A stretch of 64,000 nucleotides of DNA from Micromonospora sp. CCTCC AA 2012012. GTDB lineage: Bacteria; Actinomycetota; Actinomycetes; Mycobacteriales; Micromonosporaceae. The notes under the pieces were generated by a model that searched no databases, had not been told where the DNA came from, and saw only the letters and a program-made list of their open reading frames with translations. Of this stretch, positions 55,759 through 64,000 are shown in pieces. Within the stretch, counting starts at the first letter, position 1. Every line of letters begins with the position of its first letter. The stretch spans positions 3,038,001 through 3,102,000 of the forward strand of contig NZ_CP159342.1 in the NCBI RefSeq assembly GCF_040499845.1, read 5' to 3'. The position numbers and the translations under genes are program-made.

Positions 55759-55842
55759 CGTAGTGCTGCTCCGTTCCCGCCCGGTCTCCCGCGCGGCAGG
55801 TCGCCGACGCGTTCGTCACACCGGCCCCACCGGCCACCCGGC

Positions 55843-57003
55843 TCAGCCCAGCCCCACCCATTCCTGGTCGATGACCCGGCCGTCGGTGGCCTCGATCGCC
55901 GCCGCGTACACCTCCAGGACCCGGCGGGCGACCACGGGCCAGTCGAAATTCGCCACCACCTGGTCCCCGCAGGCGGTCAGCGCCGCCCGCTGGTCGGTGT
56001 CGTCGAGCAGCTCCGCCAGGACGGTACCCAGCGCGCCCGCGTCCCCGGTCGGGAAGAGCCGACCGGCCCGACCACCGTCGAGCACCCGGCGGAACGCGTC
56101 CAGGTCACTCGCCACCACGGTGGTGCCGGCGGCGAGCGCCTCGGTGAGGATCATCCCGAACGACTCCCCGCCGGTGTTCGGCGCCACGTACAGGTGCACG
56201 CTGCGCAGCATGCGCGCCTTGTCCGCCTCGGAGACCAGGCCGAGGAAGGTGACCCGGTCCCGCAGCGGCGCCGGGAACCGGTCGAACAGGTCGTCCCGGT
56301 CACCGGGCCCCGCCACCAGCAGCCGCAGCCCCGGCCGGTGCGGGGCGAGCGCGACGAAGGCGTCCCGCAGGATCGGGAAGCCCTTGCGCGGCTCGGTGAA
56401 CCGGCCCAGGAAGCCGAGCGTGCCGCCGCTGCCCGGGCCGCACTCCCCCGGCCAGCCGGGCAACGGCTCGACCCCGGCGAACTTCGCCACGGTCACCCCG
56501 TTCGGGATCTCCACCGCCCCGCCGTCCATGTGCTCGACCTGCACCTTGCGGGCGAGCGCGCTCACCGCGATCCGGGCGGTGATCCGCTCCAGCAGGATCT
56601 GCAACAGCCCCTGCGCCGCCGACAGCACCCGGGACCGGGTCATCGCGGTGTGGAAGGTCGCCACCACCGGGCCCCGCGAGCAGAGCACGGCGAGCATCGA
56701 CAGGCTGGGCGTCAGCGGCTCGTGCACGTGCAGCACGTCGAAGTCGCCCCGGGTGATCCACCGCCGCACCCGGGCCGTGGAGACCGGCCCGAACGCGATC
56801 CGGGCCACCGACCCGTTGTACGGCAGCGGCACCGCCCGCCCCGCCGACACCACGTACGGCGGGAGCGTCGACTCCTCGTCGGCGGGGGCGAGGACGCTGA
56901 CCTCGTGCCCCAGTCCGAGCAGCGCCTCGGCCAGGTCCATGACGTGGTTCTGCACCCCGCCCGGGACGTCGAAGGAGTACGGGCACACGATGCCGATCCG
57001 CAC
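55843..57003 (-). CDS. pimA: Phosphatidylinositol alpha-mannosyltransferase PimA
   Basis: Transfers the first mannose from GDP-mannose to phosphatidylinositol, at the inner face of the membrane. GT4 glycosyltransferase of 386 residues: CPYSFDVPGGVQNHV near the start, GRFTEPRKGFPIL near 195-207, and the sugar-nucleotide motif APNTGGESFGMILTEALAAG near 273-292 with its paired Glu. GTG start at 57003. Order pgsA-patA-pimA matches Rv2612c-Rv2610c of Mycobacterium tuberculosis. Confidence 0.93.
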   Translation of the reverse strand: MRIGIVCPYSFDVPGGVQNHVMDLAEALLGLGHEVSVLAPADEESTLPPYVVSAGRAVPLPYNGSVARIAFGPVSTARVRRWITRGDFDVLHVHEPLTPSLSMLAVLCSRGPVVATFHTAMTRSRVLSAAQGLLQILLERITARIAVSALARKVQVEHMDGGAVEIPNGVTVAKFAGVEPLPGWPGECGPGSGGTLGFLGRFTEPRKGFPILRDAFVALAPHRPGLRLLVAGPGDRDDLFDRFPAPLRDRVTFLGLVSEADKARMLRSVHLYVAPNTGGESFGMILTEALAAGTTVVASDLDAFRRVLDGGRAGRLFPTGDAGALGTVLAELLDDTDQRAALTACGDQVVANFDWPVVARRVLEVYAAAIEATDGRVIDQEWVGLG

Positions 57004-57014
57004 GTCAGTACCCC

Positions 57015-57061
57015 TCGTCCGTGACCGCGGGGCTCCGCTGTGCTGCGCTCCTCGCGCTCAC
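57015..57061. repeat. Dispersed intergenic repeat, copy 2
   Basis: Between patA and pimA. Partner of 15561-15609; the two share GCGGGGCTC and GCTCCTCGCGCTCAC. Confidence 0.6.
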
Positions 57062-57072
57062 GACGCCCTTCC

Positions 57073-58011
57073 TCAGATCGTCCCGGTGGTGGCCGGCGGT
57101 GTCGCCGGGACACCGCCGTCGGTGGCCGCCCGCTGGTCCAGCCACATCCGCTGCAACATGTGCCAGTCTTCCGGATGCCGGGCGATGCCCGCCGCCAGAC
57201 CGTCGGCAATCCGCTGGGTCAGCACCCGGACCCGCTGGTCCAGCGGCCCGCTGGCCGGGTCGGGCAGCTCCAGCGGCCCCTCGATGGCGGCGCGGGCGGT
57301 CTCCGGCTCGTACCAGAGGGAGGCGACGTAGAGCGGGGCGCCGGTGCGGATCGCCAGCAGGGCCGGCCCGGCCGGCATCCGGGTACGGCCACCGAAGAAG
57401 TCCACCTCGATGCCCCGGGCGGAGAGGTCCCGGTCGGCCAGCAGCGGCACCACCGCGCCCGAGCGCAGCCGGTCCACCAGCACGTCGAAGGCCGGCCGGT
57501 CACCACCGTGGGTGGGCAGGATCTCCATGCCGAGACCCTGCCGGAAGGCGAGGAACCGCTCGTAGAGGCCCTCCGGCCTGAGCCGCTCGGCGACCGTGGT
57601 GATCGGCCAGCCGGTGGCCGCCACCCAGGCGCCCGCGGCGTCCCAGTTGCCGGCGTGCGGCAGCGCCACCACCGCGCCCCGACCCGCCGCCACGTCGGCG
57701 GCGAGCAGCTCCGCCCCGTCGAGGCGGAACCCGTCGAGGATCTGCCGGCGGCTCAGCGCGGGCAGCCGGAACGCCTCCAGCCAGTAGCGGGCGTACGAGC
57801 GCAGGCCTCGCCTGACCAGCGCGTCCAGCTCGGCCTCGGGCAGCTCCGGGCCGACCACCCGACGCAGGTTGGCGCGCAGGCGGGCCGTACCCCCGCCGGG
57901 GCGCCGGGCGGCGCGGTCGGCGCCCGCCCGGAAGGCCGCGGCCACCACGGGCCGGGGCAGCGCGCGGACCAGGCGCCAACCGGCGACGTAGCCGAGCTCG
58001 GTGAGGTTCAC
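57073..58011 (-). CDS. patA: Phosphatidylinositol mannoside acyltransferase
   Basis: LpxL/HtrB-type acyltransferase that acylates the mannose of PIM. 312 residues; the catalytic H-x4-D is in VVALPHAGNWDAAGAW near residue 125. GTG start at 58011 overlaps the pgsA stop by 4 nt (GTGA). An N-terminal hydrophobic stretch associates it with the membrane. C-terminal residues are Pro/Ala/Thr-rich. Part of phosphatidylinositol mannoside synthesis with pgsA and pimA. Confidence 0.92.
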   Translation of the reverse strand: MNLTELGYVAGWRLVRALPRPVVAAAFRAGADRAARRPGGGTARLRANLRRVVGPELPEAELDALVRRGLRSYARYWLEAFRLPALSRRQILDGFRLDGAELLAADVAAGRGAVVALPHAGNWDAAGAWVAATGWPITTVAERLRPEGLYERFLAFRQGLGMEILPTHGGDRPAFDVLVDRLRSGAVVPLLADRDLSARGIEVDFFGGRTRMPAGPALLAIRTGAPLYVASLWYEPETARAAIEGPLELPDPASGPLDQRVRVLTQRIADGLAAGIARHPEDWHMLQRMWLDQRAATDGGVPATPPATTGTI

Positions 58012-58628
58012 TCCCGGCCGACCAGCTGGGCCTGCCGGTACACGTGGGCCATCCGCTGCCCGACCGTGAAGATCGAGACGGCGGCCAGCAGCCAGAGCGC
58101 GATCTCCAGGGCCAGCGGCACACCGAAGCCGGTGAGCAGACCGCCCACCCCGACGATGAGCAGCCGCTCGGTGCGCTCGGCGATGCCCACGTTGCAGGTC
58201 ATGCCGAGTCCTTCGGCGCGGGCCTTGACGTAGGAGACCAGCCCGCCGGCGGCCAGGCAGATCAGCGCGGCGGCCGTCCCGGCGTGGTCACCCTGGGTGG
58301 CCAGCCAGTACGCGACCGCGCCGAAGACGGCGCTGTCGGCGATCCGGTCCATGCTCGAGTCGAGGAACGCGCCGAACCGCGTCGACCCGCCGCTCATCCG
58401 GGCCATCGTCCCGTCGAGCAGGTCGGTCAGCGCGAAGAACGTGACGATCAGCGCTCCGGCGACCAGGTGGCCGCGGGCGCCGAAGCCGAGGGCGCCGACG
58501 AGCACGCCGACGGTGCCGGTCACGGTGACCGCGTTGGGGGACACACCCGCGCGGAGCAGTCCGCGCGCGACCGGCTCCACGACGCGGGTCATCCCCGCGC
58601 GGGCCGTCACTTGGAAGATCTTCGCCAT
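58008..58628 (-). CDS. pgsA: CDP-alcohol phosphatidyltransferase (phosphatidylinositol phosphate synthase type)
   Basis: Joins CDP-diacylglycerol with an alcohol phosphate in the membrane; by context probably inositol 3-phosphate, as for Mycobacterium PgsA1. 206 residues, about six membrane segments, with the CDP-AP motif DLLDGTMARMSGGSTRFGAF followed by LDSSMDRIAD near residues 68-98. ATG at 58628; longer in-frame readings upstream lack support. First gene of the pgsA-patA-pimA set. Confidence 0.93.
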   Translation of the reverse strand: MAKIFQVTARAGMTRVVEPVARGLLRAGVSPNAVTVTGTVGVLVGALGFGARGHLVAGALIVTFFALTDLLDGTMARMSGGSTRFGAFLDSSMDRIADSAVFGAVAYWLATQGDHAGTAAALICLAAGGLVSYVKARAEGLGMTCNVGIAERTERLLIVGVGGLLTGFGVPLALEIALWLLAAVSIFTVGQRMAHVYRQAQLVGRE

Positions 58629-58880
58629 GGCGGTCCCACGATATCGGCCGGCAGTCCAGGGCGATACGGCCGGTGGTGCCGAGCCGTCCGGCAGGCTTGT
58701 GCGTGGTGGGCGACGGGTGTGAGATCGACCGTGGGAGGTGAGCCAGTTCACCGGACCACCCGTCCGCATGCCCGTCGTCCAGGAGAGCACCGGAGGATAT
58801 CGCCGCGGCACCCCGCCCGGGCCCGCTTCCCCGTCGCGCGCGGCGGTTCCACCACCACCGGCTGAGGGAGGTGCGCCGCC

Positions 58881-61043
58881 ATGGCGCAGAAAAATCAGGA
58901 GAAGGGTGTCACCGGCGGAGCGCCGGTGGTGACCGAGCCCGGCAGGGTCCGCAACGTGGTGCTCGTGGGGCACTCCGGCGCCGGCAAGACCACGCTGGTC
59001 GAGGCGCTGCTCGCGGCGAGCGGCACGATCGGCCGGGCGGGCACCGTCACCGACGGCACCACGGTCTGCGACCACGATCCGGCGGCGGTCCGCCAGCAGC
59101 GCTCGGTGAGCCTGGCCTGCGCCCCGCTGGTGCACGCCGACGTCAAGGTCAACCTCCTGGACACCCCCGGCTACGGCGACTTCGTCGGCGAGCTGCGCGC
59201 CGGCCTGCGGGCCGCCGACGCCGCGCTCTTCGTGGTCTCCGCGGTCGACGGGATGGACGCCGCCACCGCCGCCCTCTGGGAGGAGTGCGCCGCCGTCGAC
59301 ATGCCCCGTGCCGTCGCGGTGACCCGGCTCGACCACCCGCGCGCCGACTTCGACGAGTCGGTGGCGCTCTGCCAGCGGGTCTTCGGCGACAACGTGCTGC
59401 CGCTGCACCTGCCGATGCTCGGCGACGACGGGGAGTCGGTCGCCGGCCTGCTGGGCCTGATCACCCGGCGGGTCTTCGACTACACCGGCGGGCTGCCGGC
59501 CGAGATCCGGGAACCCGACCCGGAGCACCTGCCGGCCATCCAGGAGGCCCGCGACGAGCTGATCGAGGGGATCATCGCCGAGAGCGAGGACGAGACCCTG
59601 ATGGACCGCTACCTCGGCGGCGAGGAGATCGACACCGAGGTGCTGGTCACCGACCTGGAGAAGGCGGTCGCCCGGGGGCACTTCTATCCGGTGGTGCCGG
59701 TCTGCGCGGCGACCGGCGTGGGCCTGGACGTGCTGCTGGACGGCCTGGTGTCGGCCTTCCCCTCCCCGCTGGAGCACGAGCTGCCGGAGATCACCGGGGT
59801 GGACGGCTCACCCCGCCCGCCGCTGGAGTGCGACCCGGCCGGCCCGCTGGTGGCCGAGGTGGTCAAGACCACCGTCGACCGGCACGTCGGCCGGGTCTCC
59901 CTGGTCCGGGTCTTCTCCGGCACGCTCCGTCCCGACCAGGTCGTCCACGTCTCCGGTCACGGGATGGCCGAGCGCGGGCACCCCGACCACGACGCCGACG
60001 AGCGGGTCGGGCACATCTACACGCCGCTCGGCGCGACGCTGCGCGAGGTGACCGCCTGCGTGGCCGGCGACCTGTGCGCGATCACCAAGTCGGGCAGCGC
60101 GGAGACCGGTGACACCATCTCCGCCAGGGACGAGCCGCTGCTCATCGCCCCCTGGGAGATGCCCGAGCCGCTGCTGCCGGTGGCGATCGTGGCGAAGAGC
60201 CGGGCCGACGAGGACGCGCTCGCCCGGAACCTGGGCCGGTTGGTCGCCGGGGACCCGACGTTGCGGCTGGAGCGCAACCCGGAGACCCACCAGCTGGTGC
60301 TCTGGTGCATGGGTGAGGCGCACGCCGACGTGGTGCTCGACCGGCTGCGGGCCGGCGGCGTCGAGCTGGACACCGAGCCGGTACGGGTGGCGCTGCGCGA
60401 GACCCTGACCGCCGCCGCCACGGGGCACGGCCGGCACGTCAAGCAGTCCGGCGGCCACGGCCAGTACGCCGTCTGCGACATCGAGGTCGAGCCGCTGCCG
60501 CGCGGCGCCGGCTTCGAGTTCGTCGACAAGGTCGTCGGCGGTGCGGTGCCGCACAACTACATCCCGTCGGTGGAGAAGGGCGTCCGGGCGCAGATGGAGC
60601 GCGGCCTGGTCGCCGGGTTCCCGGTGGTGGACCTGCGGGTGACCCTCGTCGACGGCAAGGCGCACAGCGTGGACTCCTCCGACGCGGCCTTCCAGACCGC
60701 CGGGGCCCTCGCGCTGCGCGACGCCGCCGAGAAGGGGCAGCCGGCCCTGCTGGAGCCGGTCGACGAGGTGACCGTCCGGGTGCCCGACCCTTCGGTCGGC
60801 GCGGTGATGGGCGACCTCTCCGGCCGGCGGGGCCGCGTGCTCGGCACCGAACCGGACCCGGACGCGGAGGGCCGCACCCTGGTCCGGGCCGAGGTGCCCG
60901 CCACCGAGCTGCTCCGCTACGCCGTCGAGCTGCGCTCGATGACCGCCGGCGCCGGCACCTTCCGCCGCGAGTTCGCCCGCTACGACCCGATGCCCACCCA
61001 CCTCGCCGACCAGGCCCGCAAGGAACACCCCACCCACCCCTGA
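58881..61043 (+). CDS. EF-G-like translational GTPase (variant paralogue)
   Basis: 720 residues, ATG 58881 with GGGAGG 8 nt upstream. G domain: P-loop VGHSGAGKTTLVEALL (about 28-43), G3 LLDTPGYGDFVGEL near 93; the G4 place reads AVAVTRLDHPR instead of NKxD, so nucleotide specificity is uncertain. Domains II-V follow in EF-G order (SLVRVFSGTLRPDQ, VKQSGGHGQYAVCDIEVEPL, HNYIPSVEKGVRAQME, FRREFARYDPMP). This is the EF-G2-like group seen in Streptomyces and Mycobacterium next to these genes; it is a paralogue, not the main fusA. Role unclear. Confidence 0.9.
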   Translation: MAQKNQEKGVTGGAPVVTEPGRVRNVVLVGHSGAGKTTLVEALLAASGTIGRAGTVTDGTTVCDHDPAAVRQQRSVSLACAPLVHADVKVNLLDTPGYGDFVGELRAGLRAADAALFVVSAVDGMDAATAALWEECAAVDMPRAVAVTRLDHPRADFDESVALCQRVFGDNVLPLHLPMLGDDGESVAGLLGLITRRVFDYTGGLPAEIREPDPEHLPAIQEARDELIEGIIAESEDETLMDRYLGGEEIDTEVLVTDLEKAVARGHFYPVVPVCAATGVGLDVLLDGLVSAFPSPLEHELPEITGVDGSPRPPLECDPAGPLVAEVVKTTVDRHVGRVSLVRVFSGTLRPDQVVHVSGHGMAERGHPDHDADERVGHIYTPLGATLREVTACVAGDLCAITKSGSAETGDTISARDEPLLIAPWEMPEPLLPVAIVAKSRADEDALARNLGRLVAGDPTLRLERNPETHQLVLWCMGEAHADVVLDRLRAGGVELDTEPVRVALRETLTAAATGHGRHVKQSGGHGQYAVCDIEVEPLPRGAGFEFVDKVVGGAVPHNYIPSVEKGVRAQMERGLVAGFPVVDLRVTLVDGKAHSVDSSDAAFQTAGALALRDAAEKGQPALLEPVDEVTVRVPDPSVGAVMGDLSGRRGRVLGTEPDPDAEGRTLVRAEVPATELLRYAVELRSMTAGAGTFRREFARYDPMPTHLADQARKEHPTHP

Positions 61044-61048
61044 CCCCC

Positions 61049-61087
61049 GCACCCGCACCCGCACCCGCACCACCGCACCCGCACCGC
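61049..61087 (+). repeat. CACCCG hexamer repeats
   Basis: Short imperfect run of CACCCG/CACCG units just after the EF-G-like stop. Confidence 0.7.
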
Positions 61088-61102
61088 CGCCGCCCTGCGC
61101 GC

Positions 61103-61158
61103 AAATTCACGGAAAGAGTGGCTTCCCGAGGCGGAATGACCACGCTTTCCGCGAATCT
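61103..61158. terminator. Bidirectional terminator between convergent genes
   Basis: Arms 61103-61121 and 61140-61158 pair at 16 of 19 positions around an 18-nt loop, between the EF-G-like gene and the convergent aldo/keto reductase. Confidence 0.65.
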
Positions 61159-61178
61159 GCGCGGCCGGAGCGGGTGGA

Positions 61179-61200
61179 GGGGGGTGGGTGGGTGGGTGGG
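61179..61200 (+). other. G-quadruplex-type motif
   Basis: At least five runs of three or more G separated by single T, ending right at the reductase stop codon. On the plus strand it fits the intramolecular G4 pattern; the reductase mRNA would be C-rich here. Confidence 0.6.
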
Positions 61201-62259
61201 TCAGGGGCGGGCGGTGGGGACGGGGGGCATGGGCCAGTGGGGGCGGTCGGCGTCGCGGAGGGCGGCGGTGCGGAGCGCGGCGAGTTGGCGTTCCACCTCG
61301 GCGAAGTGGTCAGGGGCTAGCGGGCCCCGGGCCAGCGCGGCGGCGTTCTCCTCGACCTGGGCGACCGTACGGGCGCCGGGGATCGGGACGGCGCGGTCGC
61401 TGCGCGCCCAGATCCACCCCAGCGCGCCCTGGGCGAGGGTCCGACCGTCGGCGGTGAGCGCACCCCGCACGGCGGCCACCCGACGCAGCCACTCCGGCGC
61501 GGGCCGGCCGCTGCGGAACCACTCCAGCCAGGTCGGCGCGGTCCCCCGGATGTCGTCGCGGGGCAACGTGGAGTCGGTGCCGTACTTGCCGGTGAGCAGG
61601 CCCATCCCGAGCGGGCCCCGGGCCACACTGGCCAGGTCGTGCTTGTCGCAGACCGCCAGCATGGCCGGCGCGTCCCGCAGCACCGACAGGCCGTGCTGCA
61701 CGACACTGGCACCGGGGGCGAGCTGACCGAACGCGGCCGCCCGGTCGGCCCGGTCGGTGCTCCAGCCGTACGCCCGGACCAGCCCGTCGGCGACCAGCTC
61801 CTCCAGCGTGCCGACCAGCGCCTCGACCCGGGGCACCGGCAGGTCCCCCAGGTGCAGCTGATAGAGGTCGATCCGGTCGGTGCCCAGCCGGCGCAGCGAG
61901 TCGGTCACCGCCCGGCGCAGGTACGCCGGGGAGGCGTCCTCGCCGGTCGCCTCCCGGGTGACCTCGTCGAAGGTGTAACCCCACTTGGTGGCGATCACCG
62001 CCTCGTCGCGGCGGCCGGCGAGCGCCCGGCCGAGGATCCGCTCGCCGTGCCCCGCCCCGTACGTGTCGGCGGTGTCGAAGAAGTTCACCCCGAGCTCCAG
62101 CGCCCGGCGTACCGCGCGGACCGACTCCTCGTCGTCGACCGCGCCCCAGCCGAGCGGCCGGCCGGCCTCCGCCCACGGTCCACCGATCGCCCAGCAGCCC
62201 ATGCCGAGCGCGCTGACCTCGATACCGCTGCGGCCCAACGTCCGCGTGGTGACTGCCAT
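61201..62259 (-). CDS. Aldo/keto reductase
   Basis: NADPH-dependent oxidoreductase of 352 residues. Catalytic tetrad visible: Asp and Tyr in FFDTADTYGAG, Lys in VIATKWGYTF, His in DLYQLHLGDL. C-terminal cofactor region AVPIPGARTVAQVEENAAAL. The class resembles the general-stress AKR11/YhdN-like or IolS-like group; substrate unknown. Start ATG 62259. Convergent to the EF-G-like gene and divergent from a HAD-like gene 68 nt away. Confidence 0.9.
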   Translation of the reverse strand: MAVTTRTLGRSGIEVSALGMGCWAIGGPWAEAGRPLGWGAVDDEESVRAVRRALELGVNFFDTADTYGAGHGERILGRALAGRRDEAVIATKWGYTFDEVTREATGEDASPAYLRRAVTDSLRRLGTDRIDLYQLHLGDLPVPRVEALVGTLEELVADGLVRAYGWSTDRADRAAAFGQLAPGASVVQHGLSVLRDAPAMLAVCDKHDLASVARGPLGMGLLTGKYGTDSTLPRDDIRGTAPTWLEWFRSGRPAPEWLRRVAAVRGALTADGRTLAQGALGWIWARSDRAVPIPGARTVAQVEENAAALARGPLAPDHFAEVERQLAALRTAALRDADRPHWPMPPVPTARP

Positions 62260-62326
62260 CGCCGCATCCTGTCACCTCGCCGAGGATGCAGGGCGGGAAC
62301 GTCACCCCTGGTGCATGATCGACCAC

Positions 62327-62827
62327 ATGAGACGGCTCGGGGTGGACGTCGGCGGGGTCATCATCGAACGGACCGCCGGCGACGACGACACCTCCTTCTT
62401 CGGACCGGACTACCTGCGTACGCCCCCGCTGGCGGGGGTCTTCGAGGCGTTGGCCGCGCTGGTGCCCCGCTTCGACGAGGCGTACGTGGTGTCGAAGTGC
62501 ACGGAGCCGACCGAGGAGCGCACCCGGCAGTGGCTGGCCCACCACGACTTCCACACCCGGACCGGGATCGGCCCGGACCGGCTGTACTTCTGCCGTACCC
62601 GGCCGGAGAAGGGGCCGATCGCGGCGCGGCTGGGGCTGACCCACTTCGTCGACGACCGGCTGGACGTGCTGACCTGCCTCGACACCGTGCCGCACCGCTA
62701 TCTGCTGGGCGCACGGGAGGGCGAGGTGACGGGGGTGGAGCAGGCCGGCGTACACCGGGTGGAGAGCTGGCCGGAGCTGGCGGCCACCCTCGCGGCGCAG
62801 CTCGCGGCGGACCCGACCGGCGGGTGA
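62327..62827 (+). CDS. HAD-superfamily-like protein
   Basis: 166 residues from ATG 62327 (an ATG at 62315 in the same frame is also possible). N-terminal strand LGVDVGGVIIER is a HAD motif I place but has D-V-G instead of D-x-D, so phosphatase activity is uncertain. A later LTHFVDDRLDVL fits motif IV. Lys in RPEKGPI may be motif III. Similar small HAD-like proteins are common in actinobacteria with unknown roles. No membrane segment. Confidence 0.7.
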   Translation: MRRLGVDVGGVIIERTAGDDDTSFFGPDYLRTPPLAGVFEALAALVPRFDEAYVVSKCTEPTEERTRQWLAHHDFHTRTGIGPDRLYFCRTRPEKGPIAARLGLTHFVDDRLDVLTCLDTVPHRYLLGAREGEVTGVEQAGVHRVESWPELAATLAAQLAADPTGG

Positions 62828-62841
62828 CCGCCGGTCGCCGG

Positions 62842-63471
62842 TCAGCGCGGGACGGCGTACGCCAGGGGCGTCGGCGTGGCGCGGCCCGGCCAGGCGCCGG
62901 TCAGCGCGGCGACGCCGACCCGCTCCTCCTCGTCGTCCAGGCGACGCCGGACGACCAGTTCGACGGTGTCGGTCAGGATCAGCGCGGGGTCGGCGTCCAC
63001 CACCCGGCGGGGCGCGCCCACCGCGGGGGCCCCGCCCCCACCGGTGCCGGTGACGGTCATGCTCGGCTCGCGGTAGCGGCGCTCGCCGTCGACCTCGAAG
63101 AACTCCGCCGACTGGCCGGTGCCGGCGAGGATGGCCTCCGCCAGCGCCGCCACGTAGACCGGGTCGCCGCAGCCGTCGTAGACCCAGCGCTCACCCAGCA
63201 CCGAGTGGTGGGTGGTGCCGACCAGCCAGCCGTCGGCCCCCGCCAGCGGCGCCCCGCGATAGGTCAGCGGCACCTGGTGCACCGGCCCGTCCCCGGCGCG
63301 GACCAGCATCGTCTCGATCCCGACCTCGCCCGCCGGGTCGTCGAAGCGGAAGGCCGCCACCCGGACCACCTCGGCGCCCGCCGGCCCGTGGAACCAGCGC
63401 CGGCCCGGCAGCCACGCCGCCAGGAGTTCGAGCTTGGTGGGGCTGATCTCCGCCCGGTGCAGCAACGCCAT
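62842..63471 (-). CDS. Maltokinase N-terminal cap-like protein
   Basis: 209 residues, ATG 63471. It starts MALLHRAEISPTKLELLAAWLPGRRWF, like the cap domain found at the N-terminus of maltokinase (Mak/Pep2), and continues with VPLTYRGAPLAGADGWLVGTTHHSVLGERWVYDGCGDPVYVAAL. The kinase domain is absent, so a free-standing cap-like protein. Function unknown. Converges with the HAD-like gene with 14 nt between. Confidence 0.65.
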   Translation of the reverse strand: MALLHRAEISPTKLELLAAWLPGRRWFHGPAGAEVVRVAAFRFDDPAGEVGIETMLVRAGDGPVHQVPLTYRGAPLAGADGWLVGTTHHSVLGERWVYDGCGDPVYVAALAEAILAGTGQSAEFFEVDGERRYREPSMTVTGTGGGGAPAVGAPRRVVDADPALILTDTVELVVRRRLDDEEERVGVAALTGAWPGRATPTPLAYAVPR

Positions 63472-63563
63472 GCGCGGAATCGTAGAGCCCGGCGCGAGAC
63501 CTCGCCGCCCGGCGTACGTTTGGTGGCCGGGCCCGGGAGGCATTACCGCTGCCGGAGGGCGCG

Positions 63564-64000
63564 ATGACCAGCACGTCGGAACAGATCATCCGGGCGACCG
63601 AGGTACGGCCGGCGCCCCGCTGGGTGGCGCCCGTGTTCGGGCTGCTGGCGCTGCTCACCCTGCCCTGGATCGGCTATCTGGCGTTCACCCTTCCCCGGCA
63701 CACGGTCACCGTGCACTACCGGGCCGCGTGGGTGGGGTTCGACCTGGGCCTGGTGGCGATGCTCGCGCTGACCGCCTGGTACGCGTACCGGGGCCACCGG
63801 CTGGTGGTGCCCGCCGCCGGTGGCACCGCCACCATGCTGCTGGTGGACGCCTGGTTCGACGTCGTCACCACCCCGGGCGGGCCCGACCTGGCGCTGTCGA
63901 TCGCGCTGGCCGCGCTGGTGGAGCTGCCGCTCGCCGCGCTCTGCGTCTGGATCGCCCGGCACGGCGACCGGATGGTGGAGCGCCGGCTGCGGCAGCTCGC
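63564..64000 (+). CDS. Membrane protein, partial (runs off the window)
   Basis: At least 145 residues from ATG 63564 with GGAGGG 6 nt upstream. Starts MTSTSEQIIRATEVRPAPRW, then four likely membrane segments: PVFGLLALLTLPWIGYLAF, WVGFDLGLVAMLALTAWYAY, a short one near AAGGTATMLLVDAWF, and LALSIALAALVELPLAALCVW, with a positively charged end (RHGDRMVERRLRQLA). No family recognised. The C-terminus lies outside. Confidence 0.8.
   Translation, partial: MTSTSEQIIRATEVRPAPRWVAPVFGLLALLTLPWIGYLAFTLPRHTVTVHYRAAWVGFDLGLVAMLALTAWYAYRGHRLVVPAAGGTATMLLVDAWFDVVTTPGGPDLALSIALAALVELPLAALCVWIARHGDRMVERRLRQL

Noticed and set aside
1..64000. CRISPR arrays, tRNA or rRNA genes
   Set aside because: No regularly spaced repeats with unique spacers and no cloverleaf or rRNA-like sequence noticed in the gaps between genes.

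Overview
This window is chromosomal DNA of a high-GC actinomycete, most likely Micromonospora or a close relative in the Micromonosporaceae. The evidence is the very high GC, frequent GTG starts, the actinobacterial order of the housekeeping genes, mycobacterial-type phosphatidylinositol mannoside genes, and an intergenic repeat that I associate with this family. No rRNA, tRNA, CRISPR array, insertion sequence, integrase or phage gene was seen.

Housekeeping cluster, left part (1-7772, minus strand): ruvC-ruvA-ruvB (stops and starts overlapping by 4 nt), yajC, secD-secF, apt and the N-terminal part of relA. Right part (52572-58628, minus strand): pgsA-patA-pimA, a small membrane protein, pdxS-pdxT and yebC, with a divergent EF-G-like GTPase at 58881. 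In many actinobacteria yebC lies directly beside or close to ruvC. Here about 45 kb separates them, and both halves keep the same orientation.

Accessory block, first part (7955-26495): a 3-hydroxybutyrate dehydrogenase with a GAF/PucR regulator; a DHA2-type efflux pump with a TetR regulator and a clear operator; a cobalamin-binding protein; a five-gene branched-chain-amino-acid-type ABC transporter (livGFKHM); an FAD monooxygenase divergent from a GntR-TetR chimeric regulator; a TetR-aldehyde dehydrogenase-alcohol dehydrogenase set divergent from an acyl-CoA dehydrogenase; and a class V aminotransferase. dnaE (26573-30103) is a core gene inside the block.

Polymorphic-toxin locus (30308-48525, minus strand): three tandem secreted paralogues of about 1170 residues (DNRLRE-like region plus two LamG folds), then a 2358-residue secreted RHS/YD-repeat protein that ends in a HINT protease and a ParB-like C-terminal domain, then an 86-residue candidate immunity protein overlapping its 3' end. 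A consensus-like promoter lies about 440 nt upstream of the first gene. Every gene except the RHS gene is followed by a strong GC hairpin. Two of the paralogues share near-identical DNA tracts with odd codon use, which suggests gene conversion. This is the most interesting part of the window.

The rest: a PadR regulator with a membrane HAAS-type protein (49348-50636), a TetR regulator divergent from a TIM-barrel-like hydrolase (50677-52436), then after the EF-G-like gene an aldo/keto reductase, a HAD-like protein, a maltokinase-cap-like protein and a partial membrane protein at the right edge. Many long antisense ORFs are artefacts of GC-rich codon bias and are not annotated.
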